Source of the DNA: an uncultured Clostridium sp.
Lineage (GTDB): Bacteria; Bacillota; Clostridia; Lachnospirales; Lachnospiraceae
Length of the DNA stretch: 64,000 bases
Direction: 5' to 3'
Assembly: GCF_900547735.1 (NCBI RefSeq)
Contig: NZ_URHZ01000003.1
Coordinates: 1 to 64,000 of the forward strand
Shown here: positions 8,019 to 17,064 of the stretch, in pieces
Numbering within the stretch: position 1 is the first letter of the stretch
How the letters are laid out: the number at the start of each line of letters is the position of its first letter
Position numbers and translations under genes: made by a program
The notes under the pieces: generated by a model
Databases searched by the model: none
What the model saw: the letters and a program-made list of their open reading frames with translations, nothing else
Told to the model about the DNA's origin: nothing

Positions 8019-8351
8019 ATTATATTTGATGGAAAATCGTTTTTTTCCTTTGTACATTATTGACAAAACCTTCCATGTTATACAGGAATTTATAACTAAT
8101 TTCACAATTCTATTCTCTTTTGTAACTTTTGTTCGCGGAAACCGTTGTGAAGATTATTTTTGATAAGGTTTGCAGTTTGCCAAAATTTATAAGATTACAT
8201 AAAATTTCCAGCTAAACATATGTTCTTATTATAGTCTATTACACAGACAAGCGCAATCCTTTCCGCAGATTTTCCCTTTTCTTTTGATCTGTCTCCGTAT
8301 TTTTCTGCCGTAAGCCTATGGTATTCCCCTTCCCCACTCCCCGTCCAAAGC

Positions 8352-8392
8352 ACAGGGAGCCTGCGGACATATTACATCCACAGGCTCCCTGT
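8352..8392. terminator. Hairpin, probable terminator downstream of the 127-residue gene
   Basis: Perfect 12-base arms ACAGGGAGCCTG (8352-8363) and CAGGCTCCCTGT (8381-8392). It follows the minus-strand gene ending at 8435; the flanking T-rich sequence is poor, so termination strength is uncertain. Confidence 0.6.
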
Positions 8393-8434
8393 ATTTTCCG
8401 TTCGGGGCAGCATCATCGTATGATGTCTCCCCTC

Positions 8435-8818
8435 TTATTTCATTCTTACAATATGCTGACAGTAAATATAAAGATTCTTGATCTTTACCGCCTGCTGTCC
8501 TTCCTCCCCCAGAACGATCGGCTGGGTGCCGGACGGGGTGACATACAGCTTAAATGCAATCGCATCCTGGCCGACATGCAGATGTGCCTCGGGTTCATAA
8601 TTAAATTTCATCTCTTCAAGCCCGAGATAGGCATACATCACCTTCTCCAGCTCAGGATTTCTGAACACCTGGACTACCTCTTCTTCCGCTTCCCCCTTCA
8701 TCTCAATAATTGCTTTCGCTTCATCAAACTTCAGATTTGTAAAGCGATACTCGCCATCCCCCAAAATATAAGCTAATGTACCATTGTCAAGCAATAATAA
8801 AGGATCTGATTTCTCCAT
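8435..8818 (-). CDS. Conserved-looking small protein of unknown function (127 residues)
   Basis: I do not recognise a family. The protein is acidic, without signal peptide or membrane segment, and appears to be mostly beta strand (TLAYILGDGEYRFTNLKF, then an acidic helix EAEEEVVQVFRNPELEKVMYAYLG, then more strands ending in VKIKNLYIYCQHI). A good ribosome binding site (GAGGAGG) precedes the start, and a strong promoter and a downstream hairpin make it a single-gene transcription unit, which supports it being real. Confidence 0.75.
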   Translation of the reverse strand: MEKSDPLLLLDNGTLAYILGDGEYRFTNLKFDEAKAIIEMKGEAEEEVVQVFRNPELEKVMYAYLGLEEMKFNYEPEAHLHVGQDAIAFKLYVTPSGTQPIVLGEEGQQAVKIKNLYIYCQHIVRMK

Positions 8819-8862
8819 AAGTCTACCTCCTCTGCCCTGTATGTAACAAGTTGTATCTAACT

Positions 8863-8891
8863 ATAATATAGAGATTACCAGATATTGTCAA
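8863..8891 (-). promoter_or_regulatory. Sigma-A-type promoter of the 127-residue gene
   Basis: Minus strand: -35 TTGACA (8886-8891), 17-base spacer, -10 TATTAT (8863-8868), immediately after the stop of the upstream GGDEF gene. Confidence 0.8.
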
Positions 8892-8898
8892 ATCACTG

Positions 8899-11259
8899 TC
8901 AAGAACGTGTCAATATCAGCTTTTTTATCTTCTTTTCCATCCGAAGCTGCGTCAGAAACACCCCGACCGCCCCTGAAACGGTGCTGAGCACATTAATCTG
9001 CTCCCGGGTCCAAATGCGTTTTTCCCAGCACTGGTCAAAACCGATGAAACCGCTCCTTTTCTTTCTGTCCTTTAAAAGACATTGCAGCATGGAAATGATT
9101 TCCTGTGATGCAAGCACATCCTTTGTCCTGCCGGTGAGACCGTTGATGTCGCGGCAGTAGAAAATTCCGTTCTCATCGAACAGTTCATCATACCGGTTGC
9201 CATCCGTATATTCCGTGTCCTGAAGGAAATCCTTCTGCGGCTTCACCCCTTCATTGCACCATTCAAATGTATTGGAACAGGTCGCGCCGTCCTCAGAATC
9301 TTCAAATATATAAACGCGGCTGACCCCAAACTGCCTGCCCACAATCTCCAGAACCTGTGATATGGCTTTAGAAATGTCTTCCTCCTGCTGCAGCACGGTA
9401 AATACATACTCGCCCAGCGTCTGGTTCCTGTAATCTTCCTGCCCCCTTGACTCTGCCGGAAGCTGGGCGGCGCTGCGTCTGATGCTGTTCTCCGCCTGCA
9501 GGATCGAATGATAAAATGAACACTGGTTTTTGCCCTTTTCCTTCGCCTTATACAGCGCCAAATCGGCATTTTTATAAAGCGTCTGGTAATCACAGCCATC
9601 CAGAGGCGCAAAGGCCGCTCCGGCGCTGCAGGATAGCATGTAGCCGTCGCGCTCAAGGAACTCTTCCATCCGCTCCCGGATCTGCTCAAATTTATCCAAT
9701 ATCACATCCTGGGAACGCGCTCCCGGCATAATCACCACGAACTCATCCCCGCCAATCCGCCCGATAATATCTCCCGAACGGAAGGTACGCTTCAGCAGCA
9801 GGGCAATATCGGAGAGCAGAACGTCTCCGCTCAAATGACCATAAACATCATTAATATATTTAAAATTATCCAAATCGATAATGACAAATGCACAGGGATA
9901 ATCTGCGGTGGCTTTCTCAATATATTTGCCTCCGAGTTCCGCCGTCGCCGCCTTGTTATAAAGGCCGGTCAGCGCATCATGAAGCGCCTTCTCCACCAGC
10001 ATATCCACATTTCTCTTCTCTTTGTCTATATCCGAGATGACGCCGATTGCCTTTTTTCTGCCGGCCTGTCTGGTCTCCTGCAGGGCAATCTTAATTCTGC
10101 ACCAAAGATAGGCCCCATCATTCTTCGCGATCCGGATTTCTATCTCCCTGACCGCCACATCCCTTCTCATATCACGGACCGCATTCATCAGAATCGGCAG
10201 ATCGTCGGGATGGACATGGCTGACGGCAGCCATCGAGCTGACATTCTCTGAAATCGGGTAATAACCGAATTTCTTCACCCAGTTGTCGGAAAAGGAAATA
10301 GAATCGTCGGCCATGTTCCACTCAAAAATTATATCATTGGTCTGTTCCATGATGATCCGATGTCTTTCCAGGCTCAGCCGAAGCTCCTCCAGGACCTTAC
10401 GGTTTTCGGTGATATCGGTCAGAATGCAGTAAAATACTTCCTTTCCTTCCCGCTCCACCAACTGGCCGTGATCTAAGACCGCCATCAGGCTGCCGTCCCG
10501 GCAGATGACCCGGTACTCTATCTTCTTTGTCTTCCCCCTGGCAAGCTGTTCACAGACGGATTTCCATGTCGCTTCCAGATCATCGGGATAAATCAGACGC
10601 TTGAACTGATTTTTAAATTCCTGCTCCATCTCTTCCCTGGTATATCCAAACATATCAAGAAAGCCACGGCTGTACTGCAGCAAATCCAGATTCTCATTAA
10701 ATTCGCAGCACATAACGCCGCCCGGCACATTTTCCATCAGTGCATTCAGGTTTTCGTTCTGTTCTCTCAGTAAAATCGCCTGCTCGTCCAGAAGACGTAT
10801 CAAACTTCCCGTGTTATTCTCCTGCACCGTTCTCGGGAAAAATTCATTTTCCTTCTGGTTATCGCTGCCGGCAGACATATGTATCTGCAGGATCCTGAGC
10901 TCTCCGTCCTCTTCCCGGCACAGCAGGGTCATACGGATTCTCTGGCTCTCAAAAATCTCTTCTCTTCCCGTCTCCTGCACCACCAGCACGCCAAATATTG
11001 AGGCCGTATGCCCGTCCAGGATTCTCACATCATACTCTTCTTCCACAATGGCAAATGAGCCTGGAAACAACCGGTATTCCTGTTCCAGAAATTCTCCCGC
11101 GTTTCCGATTCCGCGTCCAATCTCCTGTTCTCCGGTCCCTATCCATTCCACATCTTCATCCATGCAGGATAAAACCTTCTGCACATCACGCTCCACCAGG
11201 TAGGCTCTCTGAAGCCGGCAGACAAATTCTTTTGCTTTCGTCTCAAGTAATATGTCCAT
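8899..11259 (-). CDS. Multidomain PAS-PAS-GGDEF-GAF signalling protein, probable diguanylate cyclase
   Basis: A soluble 786-residue protein. Order by inspection: an N-terminal SnoaL/NTF2-like region (about 1-135), a first PAS region with PAC-like end (about 165-290), a second PAS region (about 295-415), a GGDEF domain (about 425-590) with the intact active motif RIGGDEFVVIMPG and the preceding DNFKYINDVYGHLSGD substrate helix, and a C-terminal GAF-like region (about 630-775). It probably makes cyclic di-GMP in response to a ligand or redox cue read by the sensor regions; no membrane segment is present. Ligands are unknown. A GAF placed after GGDEF is an unusual order. It has its own promoter. 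Confidence 0.88.
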   Translation of the reverse strand: MDILLETKAKEFVCRLQRAYLVERDVQKVLSCMDEDVEWIGTGEQEIGRGIGNAGEFLEQEYRLFPGSFAIVEEEYDVRILDGHTASIFGVLVVQETGREEIFESQRIRMTLLCREEDGELRILQIHMSAGSDNQKENEFFPRTVQENNTGSLIRLLDEQAILLREQNENLNALMENVPGGVMCCEFNENLDLLQYSRGFLDMFGYTREEMEQEFKNQFKRLIYPDDLEATWKSVCEQLARGKTKKIEYRVICRDGSLMAVLDHGQLVEREGKEVFYCILTDITENRKVLEELRLSLERHRIIMEQTNDIIFEWNMADDSISFSDNWVKKFGYYPISENVSSMAAVSHVHPDDLPILMNAVRDMRRDVAVREIEIRIAKNDGAYLWCRIKIALQETRQAGRKKAIGVISDIDKEKRNVDMLVEKALHDALTGLYNKAATAELGGKYIEKATADYPCAFVIIDLDNFKYINDVYGHLSGDVLLSDIALLLKRTFRSGDIIGRIGGDEFVVIMPGARSQDVILDKFEQIRERMEEFLERDGYMLSCSAGAAFAPLDGCDYQTLYKNADLALYKAKEKGKNQCSFYHSILQAENSIRRSAAQLPAESRGQEDYRNQTLGEYVFTVLQQEEDISKAISQVLEIVGRQFGVSRVYIFEDSEDGATCSNTFEWCNEGVKPQKDFLQDTEYTDGNRYDELFDENGIFYCRDINGLTGRTKDVLASQEIISMLQCLLKDRKKRSGFIGFDQCWEKRIWTREQINVLSTVSGAVGVFLTQLRMEKKIKKLILTRS

Positions 11260-11292
11260 GCCCCCCTTTCCCCCATTGTTTCTGTTATAACA

Positions 11293-11321
11293 AGCATACT
11301 GGAAAATTGGGGGCGTGTCAA
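11293..11321 (-). promoter_or_regulatory. Sigma-A-type promoter of the PAS/GGDEF gene
   Basis: Minus strand: -35 TTGACA (11316-11321), 17-base spacer, -10 TATGCT (11293-11298). Confidence 0.75.
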
Positions 11322-11407
11322 GAAAGCAATGAGGGGGAAAATCGCATCATTTAGAAACAAGTTACCGTTCACGCTGCGCCCTGTAACACGCTGCGCAATA
11401 TACCAGA

Positions 11408-12253
11408 TTAGTAATCTCTTTCTCTTCCACAATTTTTACATTTCTGAGTAATAAATCCCTTAAAATCTCCTCCACAATATTGGCATAATGAATTTCTTTT
11501 CCATCTCATGATTTGTTCGTTTTGACTATACAAAAAATTCTTGACACCCAGCGCATCAGAGAATATTTTTATAAAATCATCAAAATCCACTTTTTTATCG
11601 TCTACATAAACTTCTTCAATAAAAGCATCAGGCGAAGGATGGGATAAAGAATATAAATAATCGTCAAATAATTTTAATCCATATCTTTCAGCACCTAGTC
11701 TGGTCACATATAAACGCTTGGCGCTTAAAAACACTACATCTTCAGGTACAATTTTATCAGGTATATGTAATTCATCTACGCGCGGTATAAATGCCCACTG
11801 ACTGATACTCTCTAAATTTTTTGACAAAACTATTTTTTGTAGTCTGGTACAGCCGTAAAATGCATAACTACCAATTTTAACTACACTGTCGGGCATTATC
11901 ACACTTTCAATCATAGTATTTAAAAATGCATAATTTTCCCTGTGTTGACTCCCCCACTGATCCCCATACTTATCCCCTATACTTGTTACTCCGTCAGGAA
12001 TTATGACATTAACGGCACTTCCAAGATATTTAGTCAAAACGCCCGCTATAATTTCAAAATCATCATTTGATTTTTGAACGAAAACATTTTGAGCTGTAAT
12101 ATTATTCGTTATATTATATGTATTATTAAAGTTTTGAATGGCCTTTTCTACAATAAAAGGAGTATTACAATATGGACAGACCATAGCATCATTTTCTTTG
12201 TTAACCGATAAAGTTGCTCCACATTTTGTACAAATACCCGGTATCAATTTCAT
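11408..12253 (-). CDS. Zinc-ribbon protein with BspA-type leucine-rich repeats
   Basis: A 281-residue protein with a zinc ribbon at each end: CTKCGATL ... CPYCNTPF at the N-terminus and CQYCGGDF ... CKNCGRERDY at the C-terminus. The middle carries BspA/LRR_5-type units (IIPDGVTSIGDK, VIMPDSVVKIGSYAFYGC, KIVLSKNLESISQWAF). There is no signal peptide, so it is probably cytoplasmic. ATG 12253 is chosen because GGAGGGACGTT precedes it directly; an upstream ATG at 12274 lacks this. The gene is visibly AT-richer than its neighbours and sits beside a tRNA gene, both hints of horizontal acquisition. Function unknown; proteins of this design are frequent and variable in gut Firmicutes. Confidence 0.75.
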   Translation of the reverse strand: MKLIPGICTKCGATLSVNKENDAMVCPYCNTPFIVEKAIQNFNNTYNITNNITAQNVFVQKSNDDFEIIAGVLTKYLGSAVNVIIPDGVTSIGDKYGDQWGSQHRENYAFLNTMIESVIMPDSVVKIGSYAFYGCTRLQKIVLSKNLESISQWAFIPRVDELHIPDKIVPEDVVFLSAKRLYVTRLGAERYGLKLFDDYLYSLSHPSPDAFIEEVYVDDKKVDFDDFIKIFSDALGVKNFLYSQNEQIMRWKRNSLCQYCGGDFKGFITQKCKNCGRERDY

Positions 12254-12309
12254 AACGTCCCTCCACATTGTCATTTTTACGTAAATTAATTATACCATAC
12301 CCAAACAAA

Positions 12310-12360
12310 ACAAAAAAGCTCAGATTCCCTTCTAAAATCAAAGGTTTCTGAGCTTTTCTT
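12310..12360 (-). terminator. Terminator downstream of tRNA-Trp
   Basis: Perfect 11-base arms AAAAGCTCAGA (12314-12324) and TCTGAGCTTTT (12347-12357). On the minus strand the stem is followed by TTTTTTG, fitting a terminator for the tRNA transcript. Confidence 0.75.
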
Positions 12361-12377
12361 AATTCCTTAATCATTAG

Positions 12378-12448
12378 CAGGGGAAGAGGGATTCGAACCC
12401 CCATTAACGGTTTTGGAGACCGTTGCTCTGCCATTGAACTATTCCCCT
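12378..12448 (-). tRNA. tRNA-Trp (anticodon CCA)
   Basis: The minus strand folds as a tRNA: acceptor stem AGGGGAA/TTCCCCT, D arm with TAGTTCAATGGCAGAGC, anticodon stem ACGGT/ACCGT closing the loop CTCCAAA with anticodon CCA, and the T arm GGGGGTTCGAATCCCTC. Discriminator base is G and the 3' CCA is not encoded. Length is 71 bases without CCA. Confidence 0.96.
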
Positions 12449-12466
12449 AAAATTGCCTGCGCAAGT

Positions 12467-12495
12467 ATAATACCACAGGACAGGCAGTATGTCAA
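12467..12495 (-). promoter_or_regulatory. Strong promoter of tRNA-Trp
   Basis: Minus strand: -35 TTGACA (12490-12495), 17-base spacer, -10 TATTAT (12467-12472), ending about 18 bases before the tRNA 5' end. Confidence 0.85.
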
Positions 12496-12518
12496 TCGGT
12501 TTTTCTAAAGTTGTCGAA

Positions 12519-12550
12519 AATTGTTTTAATTAAATAAATTGTTTTAATTA
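12519..12550. repeat. Two direct copies of a 14-base AT-rich motif
   Basis: AATTGTTTTAATTA occurs at 12519-12532 and again at 12537-12550, just upstream of the tRNA-Trp promoter. It may act as an UP-like element or be a chance duplication. Confidence 0.5.
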
Positions 12551-12598
12551 TTCCTTTCAGAATAACAATATCCCCATTTTCTCATCTTCATAACGGGC

Positions 12599-13975
12599 CT
12601 AAATCAGGTTAATCGCTTCCCTCACATTGCTGACTCCGGCAAGCTCGATATCTTTCCTCTTTTTCAGTTTATCCAGGCTCACCTGCGGCATGATGCAGCG
12701 TGTAAAGCCAAGTTTTACCGCCTCATTCACCCTCTGTTCCGACATGGACACGGCCCTCACTTCACCCGAGAGGCCGACCTCCCCGAATATCACCGTCTTT
12801 TCATCCACCGGCCGGTCTTTGTAGCTCGAAATGAGCGCCATCACGATAGCCAGGTCAAGAGCCGGTTCATTCATTTTCATTCCTCCGGCGATATTGACAT
12901 AGGCGTCGAACTGGGACAGCTCATACCGGCACCGTTTTTCCAGCACTGCCATCAGGAGATTAACGCGGTTGTAGTCCGTACCGGCCGCTGTTCTTCTGGG
13001 CATTCCGAAATTCGTCTTTGTCACAAGGGCCTGGACCTCCAGCATAATCGGTCTTGTTCCCTCCAGGGAACAGGCCGCCACCGCGCCCGACGCGCCGGCG
13101 GGGCGTCCGTCCAGCATGAATTCCGAAGGATTCTTCACCTCGGCAAGTCCTTCCTCCCTCATCTCAAATACGCCTATCTCATTGGTGGAGCCGAAACGGT
13201 TCTTAATCCCTCTCAGAATGCGGTAGGAGGCATGACGGTCCCCCTCAAAATAAAGCACCGTATCCACCATATGTTCCAGCACTCTCGGACCGGCCACCAC
13301 GCCCTCCTTGGTCACATGTCCAATAATAAAGACCATAACGCCCAGGCCCTTTGCAATCTGCATCAGAATATTGGTACACTCCCGCACCTGGCTCACGCTG
13401 CCCGGAGCGGAGGTTACCTCCTCCATATACATCGTCTGTATCGAATCGATGACAACGGCATCGGGCATGGTTCTCTTAATCACTTCCTCAATTGTGCCCA
13501 GATTTGTCTCACAGAGAAATGAAAGAGGCCCGTCCACAGTTCCAATCCGGTTAGCCCGGAGCTTGATCTGCTTTAATGACTCCTCACCCGAAATATAGAG
13601 AACTTTCTGCTTCTGCCCTGCCAGATTTCTGCAAACCTGTAAAAGCAGCGTGGACTTTCCAATACCCGGATCGCCGCCCACCAGGACTAGGGAACCCCTC
13701 ACGATTCCGGAACCGAGCACGCGGTCCAGCTCCTCAAATCCTGTTCTGATTCTGTCTTCCTCATCCAGCACAATCTCCGCCAACGTCACCGGCCTGGCGT
13801 CCGAGGACGCCCGCCTGGTTCCTGACGTTCCGCCCTTTCCCACTGTCTTTACCTGGGAAACGGGCTCCTCCACCATCGTATTCCACGCCTTGCAGGCCGG
13901 ACACTGTCCGGTCCACTTCGCCGACTCAAAACCGCACTCACTGCAAAAAAACATGCTTGTCTTCGCTTTCGCCAT
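12599..13975 (-). CDS. radA: DNA repair protein RadA
   Basis: RecA-like ATPase that promotes branch migration and processing of recombination intermediates. All hallmarks are present: N-terminal zinc finger CSECGFESAKWTGQCPACKAW, Walker A GGDPGIGKST, Walker B VVIDSIQTM, the RadA-specific KNRFGS motif (GIKNRFGSTNEIGVFEM), and a C-terminal Lon-protease-like domain (EVGLSGEVRAV). 458 residues is the usual length. It lies downstream of clpC and a small gene, an order common in Firmicutes, although a hairpin separates it from that upstream gene. The stop codon is followed by the tRNA-Trp promoter region. Confidence 0.97.
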   Translation of the reverse strand: MAKAKTSMFFCSECGFESAKWTGQCPACKAWNTMVEEPVSQVKTVGKGGTSGTRRASSDARPVTLAEIVLDEEDRIRTGFEELDRVLGSGIVRGSLVLVGGDPGIGKSTLLLQVCRNLAGQKQKVLYISGEESLKQIKLRANRIGTVDGPLSFLCETNLGTIEEVIKRTMPDAVVIDSIQTMYMEEVTSAPGSVSQVRECTNILMQIAKGLGVMVFIIGHVTKEGVVAGPRVLEHMVDTVLYFEGDRHASYRILRGIKNRFGSTNEIGVFEMREEGLAEVKNPSEFMLDGRPAGASGAVAACSLEGTRPIMLEVQALVTKTNFGMPRRTAAGTDYNRVNLLMAVLEKRCRYELSQFDAYVNIAGGMKMNEPALDLAIVMALISSYKDRPVDEKTVIFGEVGLSGEVRAVSMSEQRVNEAVKLGFTRCIMPQVSLDKLKKRKDIELAGVSNVREAINLI

Positions 13976-14010
13976 TCAATTCTCCCTTTTAGTCTTAAAC
14001 CGTTATCAAA

Positions 14011-14045
14011 AGAATGGAGGCCGATCCGCCGATCGCCTCCATTCT
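14011..14045 (-). terminator. Rho-independent terminator between the 137-residue gene and radA
   Basis: AGAATGGAGGC (14011-14021) pairs with GCCTCCATTCT (14035-14045); on the minus strand the stem is followed by TTTTG. It would separate radA transcription from the gene upstream, or leave only partial read-through. Confidence 0.7.
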
Positions 14046-14061
14046 GTTAAATCAGTTATCT

Positions 14062-14475
14062 CTATCTTCCTGCAATCTTAATCTCTGTCGTTACGCCTTC
14101 GTTCAGTTCCACGCTTAAAACAAGTTTTCCGCTTACGTTAGTCGTCATACCGCCGACTGCAACACCGTCGATAAATACTTCATATTCGTGTTCGTCTTCC
14201 AGCTGTACCGTAATCTGTGCATCCTGGTTTCCCTCCACGGTGAAGGTTATCTCGGAATCATCAACTGCAAAATGGTTCACTGCCGTTCCCGGTACGGATT
14301 CATAAACGAACATTCCGTTCCTCTCCAGTTTTGTTATCTCATGAAAAGTTTTAACTTTATATAAGTCCCCTTTGTATTCAAAATCCTGCAATTTGGACTT
14401 TGCAGCTAATTCATAATTGCCAAAACTGATTGTACCGTCATCCTCGATGCGGATTAACTCGTTAACTACTGGCAT
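14062..14475 (-). CDS. Small conserved beta-rich protein of unknown function
   Basis: 137 residues, acidic, no signal peptide or membrane segment. Two halves can be seen: an N-terminal part (VVNELIRIEDDGTISFGNYE ... LYKVKTFHEITKLERNGMFVYES) and a C-terminal beta-sandwich-like part (ITFTVEGNQDAQITVQLEDE ... NVSGKLVLSVELNEG). I recall similar Clostridia proteins labelled endosialidase in databases, but nothing in the sequence shows such an activity, so I leave it unnamed. An AGGAGG ribosome binding site lies eight bases before the ATG. It sits between clpC and radA, ends at its own terminator and is probably well expressed. Confidence 0.75.
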   Translation of the reverse strand: MPVVNELIRIEDDGTISFGNYELAAKSKLQDFEYKGDLYKVKTFHEITKLERNGMFVYESVPGTAVNHFAVDDSEITFTVEGNQDAQITVQLEDEHEYEVFIDGVAVGGMTTNVSGKLVLSVELNEGVTTEIKIAGR

Positions 14476-14540
14476 AAATCTATCCTCCTGGTATTCTTCT
14501 GTGTGTTTCTTCCTGTAAACTCATTCTATCACAGTTTCTT

Positions 14541-17015
14541 TTACTTGACCAGTATTTTATTCTCTTTCAGAGCCTCTTTGAGCGTGAACTCCAGCCCCTC
14601 TTTTCCTTTGGTCACAAGTACTTCATCGTCCTTTTTAATGCGGCCTTCCAGCAGTTCTTCTGACAGCTTATCCTCTATCTGGTTCTGGATTGTCCGACGG
14701 AGCGGCCTGGCTCCGTACTTCTCATCGTAGCCTTTCTCGGCCAGATATTCTACGGCTCCGTCATCCACATTCAGGTTCATGCCAATCTGTGCCTTAGTCC
14801 GTTTGATAATCGTTTTCAGCATAATACCAGCAATCTCTTTGATATTTTCACGGTTCAGCGGATGGAACACCATAATCTCGTCGATACGGTTTAAGAACTC
14901 CGGTTTAAACATTTTTTTAACCTCGTCCATAACCCGGTTTTTCATAAATTCATAGTCCGTTTTCGCATCCGAATCGGACGAGAATCCAAGGCGCTTCGGT
15001 GAAATAATATTCTCCGCTCCCGCATTGGAGGTCATGATGAGAACCGTATTCTTAAAGTCAATCTTTCTGCCCTGGGCATCGGTGATATGGCCGTCGTCCA
15101 GAATCTGGAGCAGAATATTAAAGACGTCCGGATGCGCTTTCTCGATCTCGTCGAACAGGATGACGGTATACGGATTGCGGCGCACCTTCTCACTGAGCTG
15201 TCCGCCCTCCTCATATCCCACATATCCCGGCGGTGAGCCAATCATCTTGGATACACTGTGTTTCTCCATATATTCGGACATGTCAACCCGGATCATCGCA
15301 TTCTCCGTACCGAACATGGCCTCGGAGAGCGCCTTGGAAAGCTCCGTCTTGCCGACACCGGTAGGTCCAAGGAACAGGAAGGAGCCAATCGGCCGTTTCG
15401 GATCCTTAAGGCCCACGCGGCCTCTCCGGATGGCTCTTGAGACGGCCGTCACCGCCTCCTCCTGGCCCACTACCCTCTCATGGAGAATTGATTCCAGTTT
15501 CAGAAGGCGCTCAGATTCCTCCTCGGCCAGCTTGCGCACCGGAATACGGGTCCAGTCGGATACAATATCCGCTATCTCATTCTCCCCGACAATCAGCTTT
15601 CTGGAATTCTTCTCCTTCTGCCACTTATCGCGGATTTTATCTATCTTTTCATGCTTCTTTACCTGTTTTTTCTTGATCTCTCCGGCTTTTTCGTACGCCT
15701 CCGCCTTGATCGCCTCTTCTTTCTGGCGTTCCAGCTTTTTGATCTCCTCCTCCAGAACCTTAATCTCCTCCGGCTCCGTATACACGGTCAGACGCAGCTT
15801 GGAAGACGCCTCGTCAATCAGGTCAATCGCCTTATCGGGAAGAAAACGGTCGTTGATATAGCGGGCCGACAGCTTGACAGCGGCCTCCAGGGCCTCATCC
15901 GTGATTGTCACCTTATGGTGCTCCTCGTACCGGCTTCTGAGTCCTCTCAGAATCGCGACGGAATCTTCCTCCGTCGGTTCTTCCACCATAACCGGCTGGA
16001 AACGGCGTTCCAGAGCGGCATCTTTCTCAATATATTTGCGGTATTCCTCCACCGTCGTTGCGCCGATCAACTGGATTTCTCCTCTTGCAAGGGACGGTTT
16101 CAGGATATTGGATGCGTCAATCGCCCCCTCCGCACCTCCGGCGCCGATGATTGTATGGATTTCATCGATAAACAGCAGCACATCTCCGTCGTCTTTGACT
16201 TCGGAGAGAACCTTCTTGATGCGCTCCTCGAATTCACCCCTGTATTTGGAACCTGCCACCATGCCGGAAAGATCCAGGCTGACAACTCGCTTTTTCGCAA
16301 TTGTCTCCGGAACATTGCCGGAGATAATGAGCTGCGCCAGTCCTTCCACAACCGCGGTTTTTCCGACTCCCGGCTCACCGATCAGACAGGGGTTGTTCTT
16401 CCCTCTTCTGCTCAGGATCTGGATGACTCTTTTCATCTCAATTTCGCGCCCTATCACCGGGTCCAGCTTTCCCTCTTTCGCGAGTTCGGTCAGATCGCGG
16501 CTGAAACTGTCCAGATTCGGCGTGTTGCCCTTCTCTTTCCTCAGGCGGCCCGCCGCTTCCTCACGGCCCGCGGGAGCGTCGTCCCCCATGGCCGCCATTA
16601 AATCAATATACAGCTTCTGGATATTGACATTCATCGTGTTGAGAAGGCGCGATGCCGTGCACTTCCCCTCTTTAATCATCGCAATGAGTATATGCTCCGT
16701 CCCAATCAGAGGCGCTTTAAAAAATACGGCCTCCTCATAGCTGGCCTGAAGTACGGCCCTGGCTCCCGGCGTATATTCCGCCTGTTCCGCAATTCTGGTG
16801 GGCGCCGCCGGTGATATCAGGCGTTCCATCAGCTCCAGCACTTTTTCTTCCGTTACATCATATCGTCCGAGGATGGCGGCAGCCACGCCGCTTCCCTCCT
16901 TAATCAGCCCCAGAAGGAGATGTTCTGTTCCCACGTACCCGTGTTCCAGCTCCTCCGCGGTGTCCACGGCCAGGCGGATTGCCTCCCTGGCCTTCTGTGT
17001 AAAACGATCTATCAT
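14541..17015 (-). CDS. clpC: ATP-dependent Clp protease ATPase subunit ClpC
   Basis: AAA+ unfoldase that feeds substrates, including arginine-phosphorylated ones, to ClpP. The N-terminal repeat domain (FTQKAREAIRLAVDTAEEL, with a second repeat near YTPGARAVLQASYEEA) is followed by AAA domain 1 (Walker A GEPGVGKTAVV, LFIDEIHT), a UVR/middle region (YEKAGEIKKKQVKKHEK), AAA domain 2 (GPTGVGKTELS, LFDEIEKAH) and the C-terminal D2-small domain (RPLRRTIQNQIED). ATG 17015 is chosen because AGGAGG stands eight bases upstream; a TTG start at 17033 is unlikely. About 824 residues, normal. Last gene of the regulator-mcsA-mcsB-clpC operon. Confidence 0.96.
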   Translation of the reverse strand: MIDRFTQKAREAIRLAVDTAEELEHGYVGTEHLLLGLIKEGSGVAAAILGRYDVTEEKVLELMERLISPAAPTRIAEQAEYTPGARAVLQASYEEAVFFKAPLIGTEHILIAMIKEGKCTASRLLNTMNVNIQKLYIDLMAAMGDDAPAGREEAAGRLRKEKGNTPNLDSFSRDLTELAKEGKLDPVIGREIEMKRVIQILSRRGKNNPCLIGEPGVGKTAVVEGLAQLIISGNVPETIAKKRVVSLDLSGMVAGSKYRGEFEERIKKVLSEVKDDGDVLLFIDEIHTIIGAGGAEGAIDASNILKPSLARGEIQLIGATTVEEYRKYIEKDAALERRFQPVMVEEPTEEDSVAILRGLRSRYEEHHKVTITDEALEAAVKLSARYINDRFLPDKAIDLIDEASSKLRLTVYTEPEEIKVLEEEIKKLERQKEEAIKAEAYEKAGEIKKKQVKKHEKIDKIRDKWQKEKNSRKLIVGENEIADIVSDWTRIPVRKLAEEESERLLKLESILHERVVGQEEAVTAVSRAIRRGRVGLKDPKRPIGSFLFLGPTGVGKTELSKALSEAMFGTENAMIRVDMSEYMEKHSVSKMIGSPPGYVGYEEGGQLSEKVRRNPYTVILFDEIEKAHPDVFNILLQILDDGHITDAQGRKIDFKNTVLIMTSNAGAENIISPKRLGFSSDSDAKTDYEFMKNRVMDEVKKMFKPEFLNRIDEIMVFHPLNRENIKEIAGIMLKTIIKRTKAQIGMNLNVDDGAVEYLAEKGYDEKYGARPLRRTIQNQIEDKLSEELLEGRIKKDDEVLVTKGKEGLEFTLKEALKENKILVK

Positions 17016-17064
17016 AAATTGATCCTCCTGCAAATTACCCTGTTTGGTTTACTTTATGCTTAGT

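Noticed and set aside
15651..16740. Two long plus-strand open frames within clpC
   Set aside because: ClpC is unambiguous on the other strand; these frames carry no domain signal.
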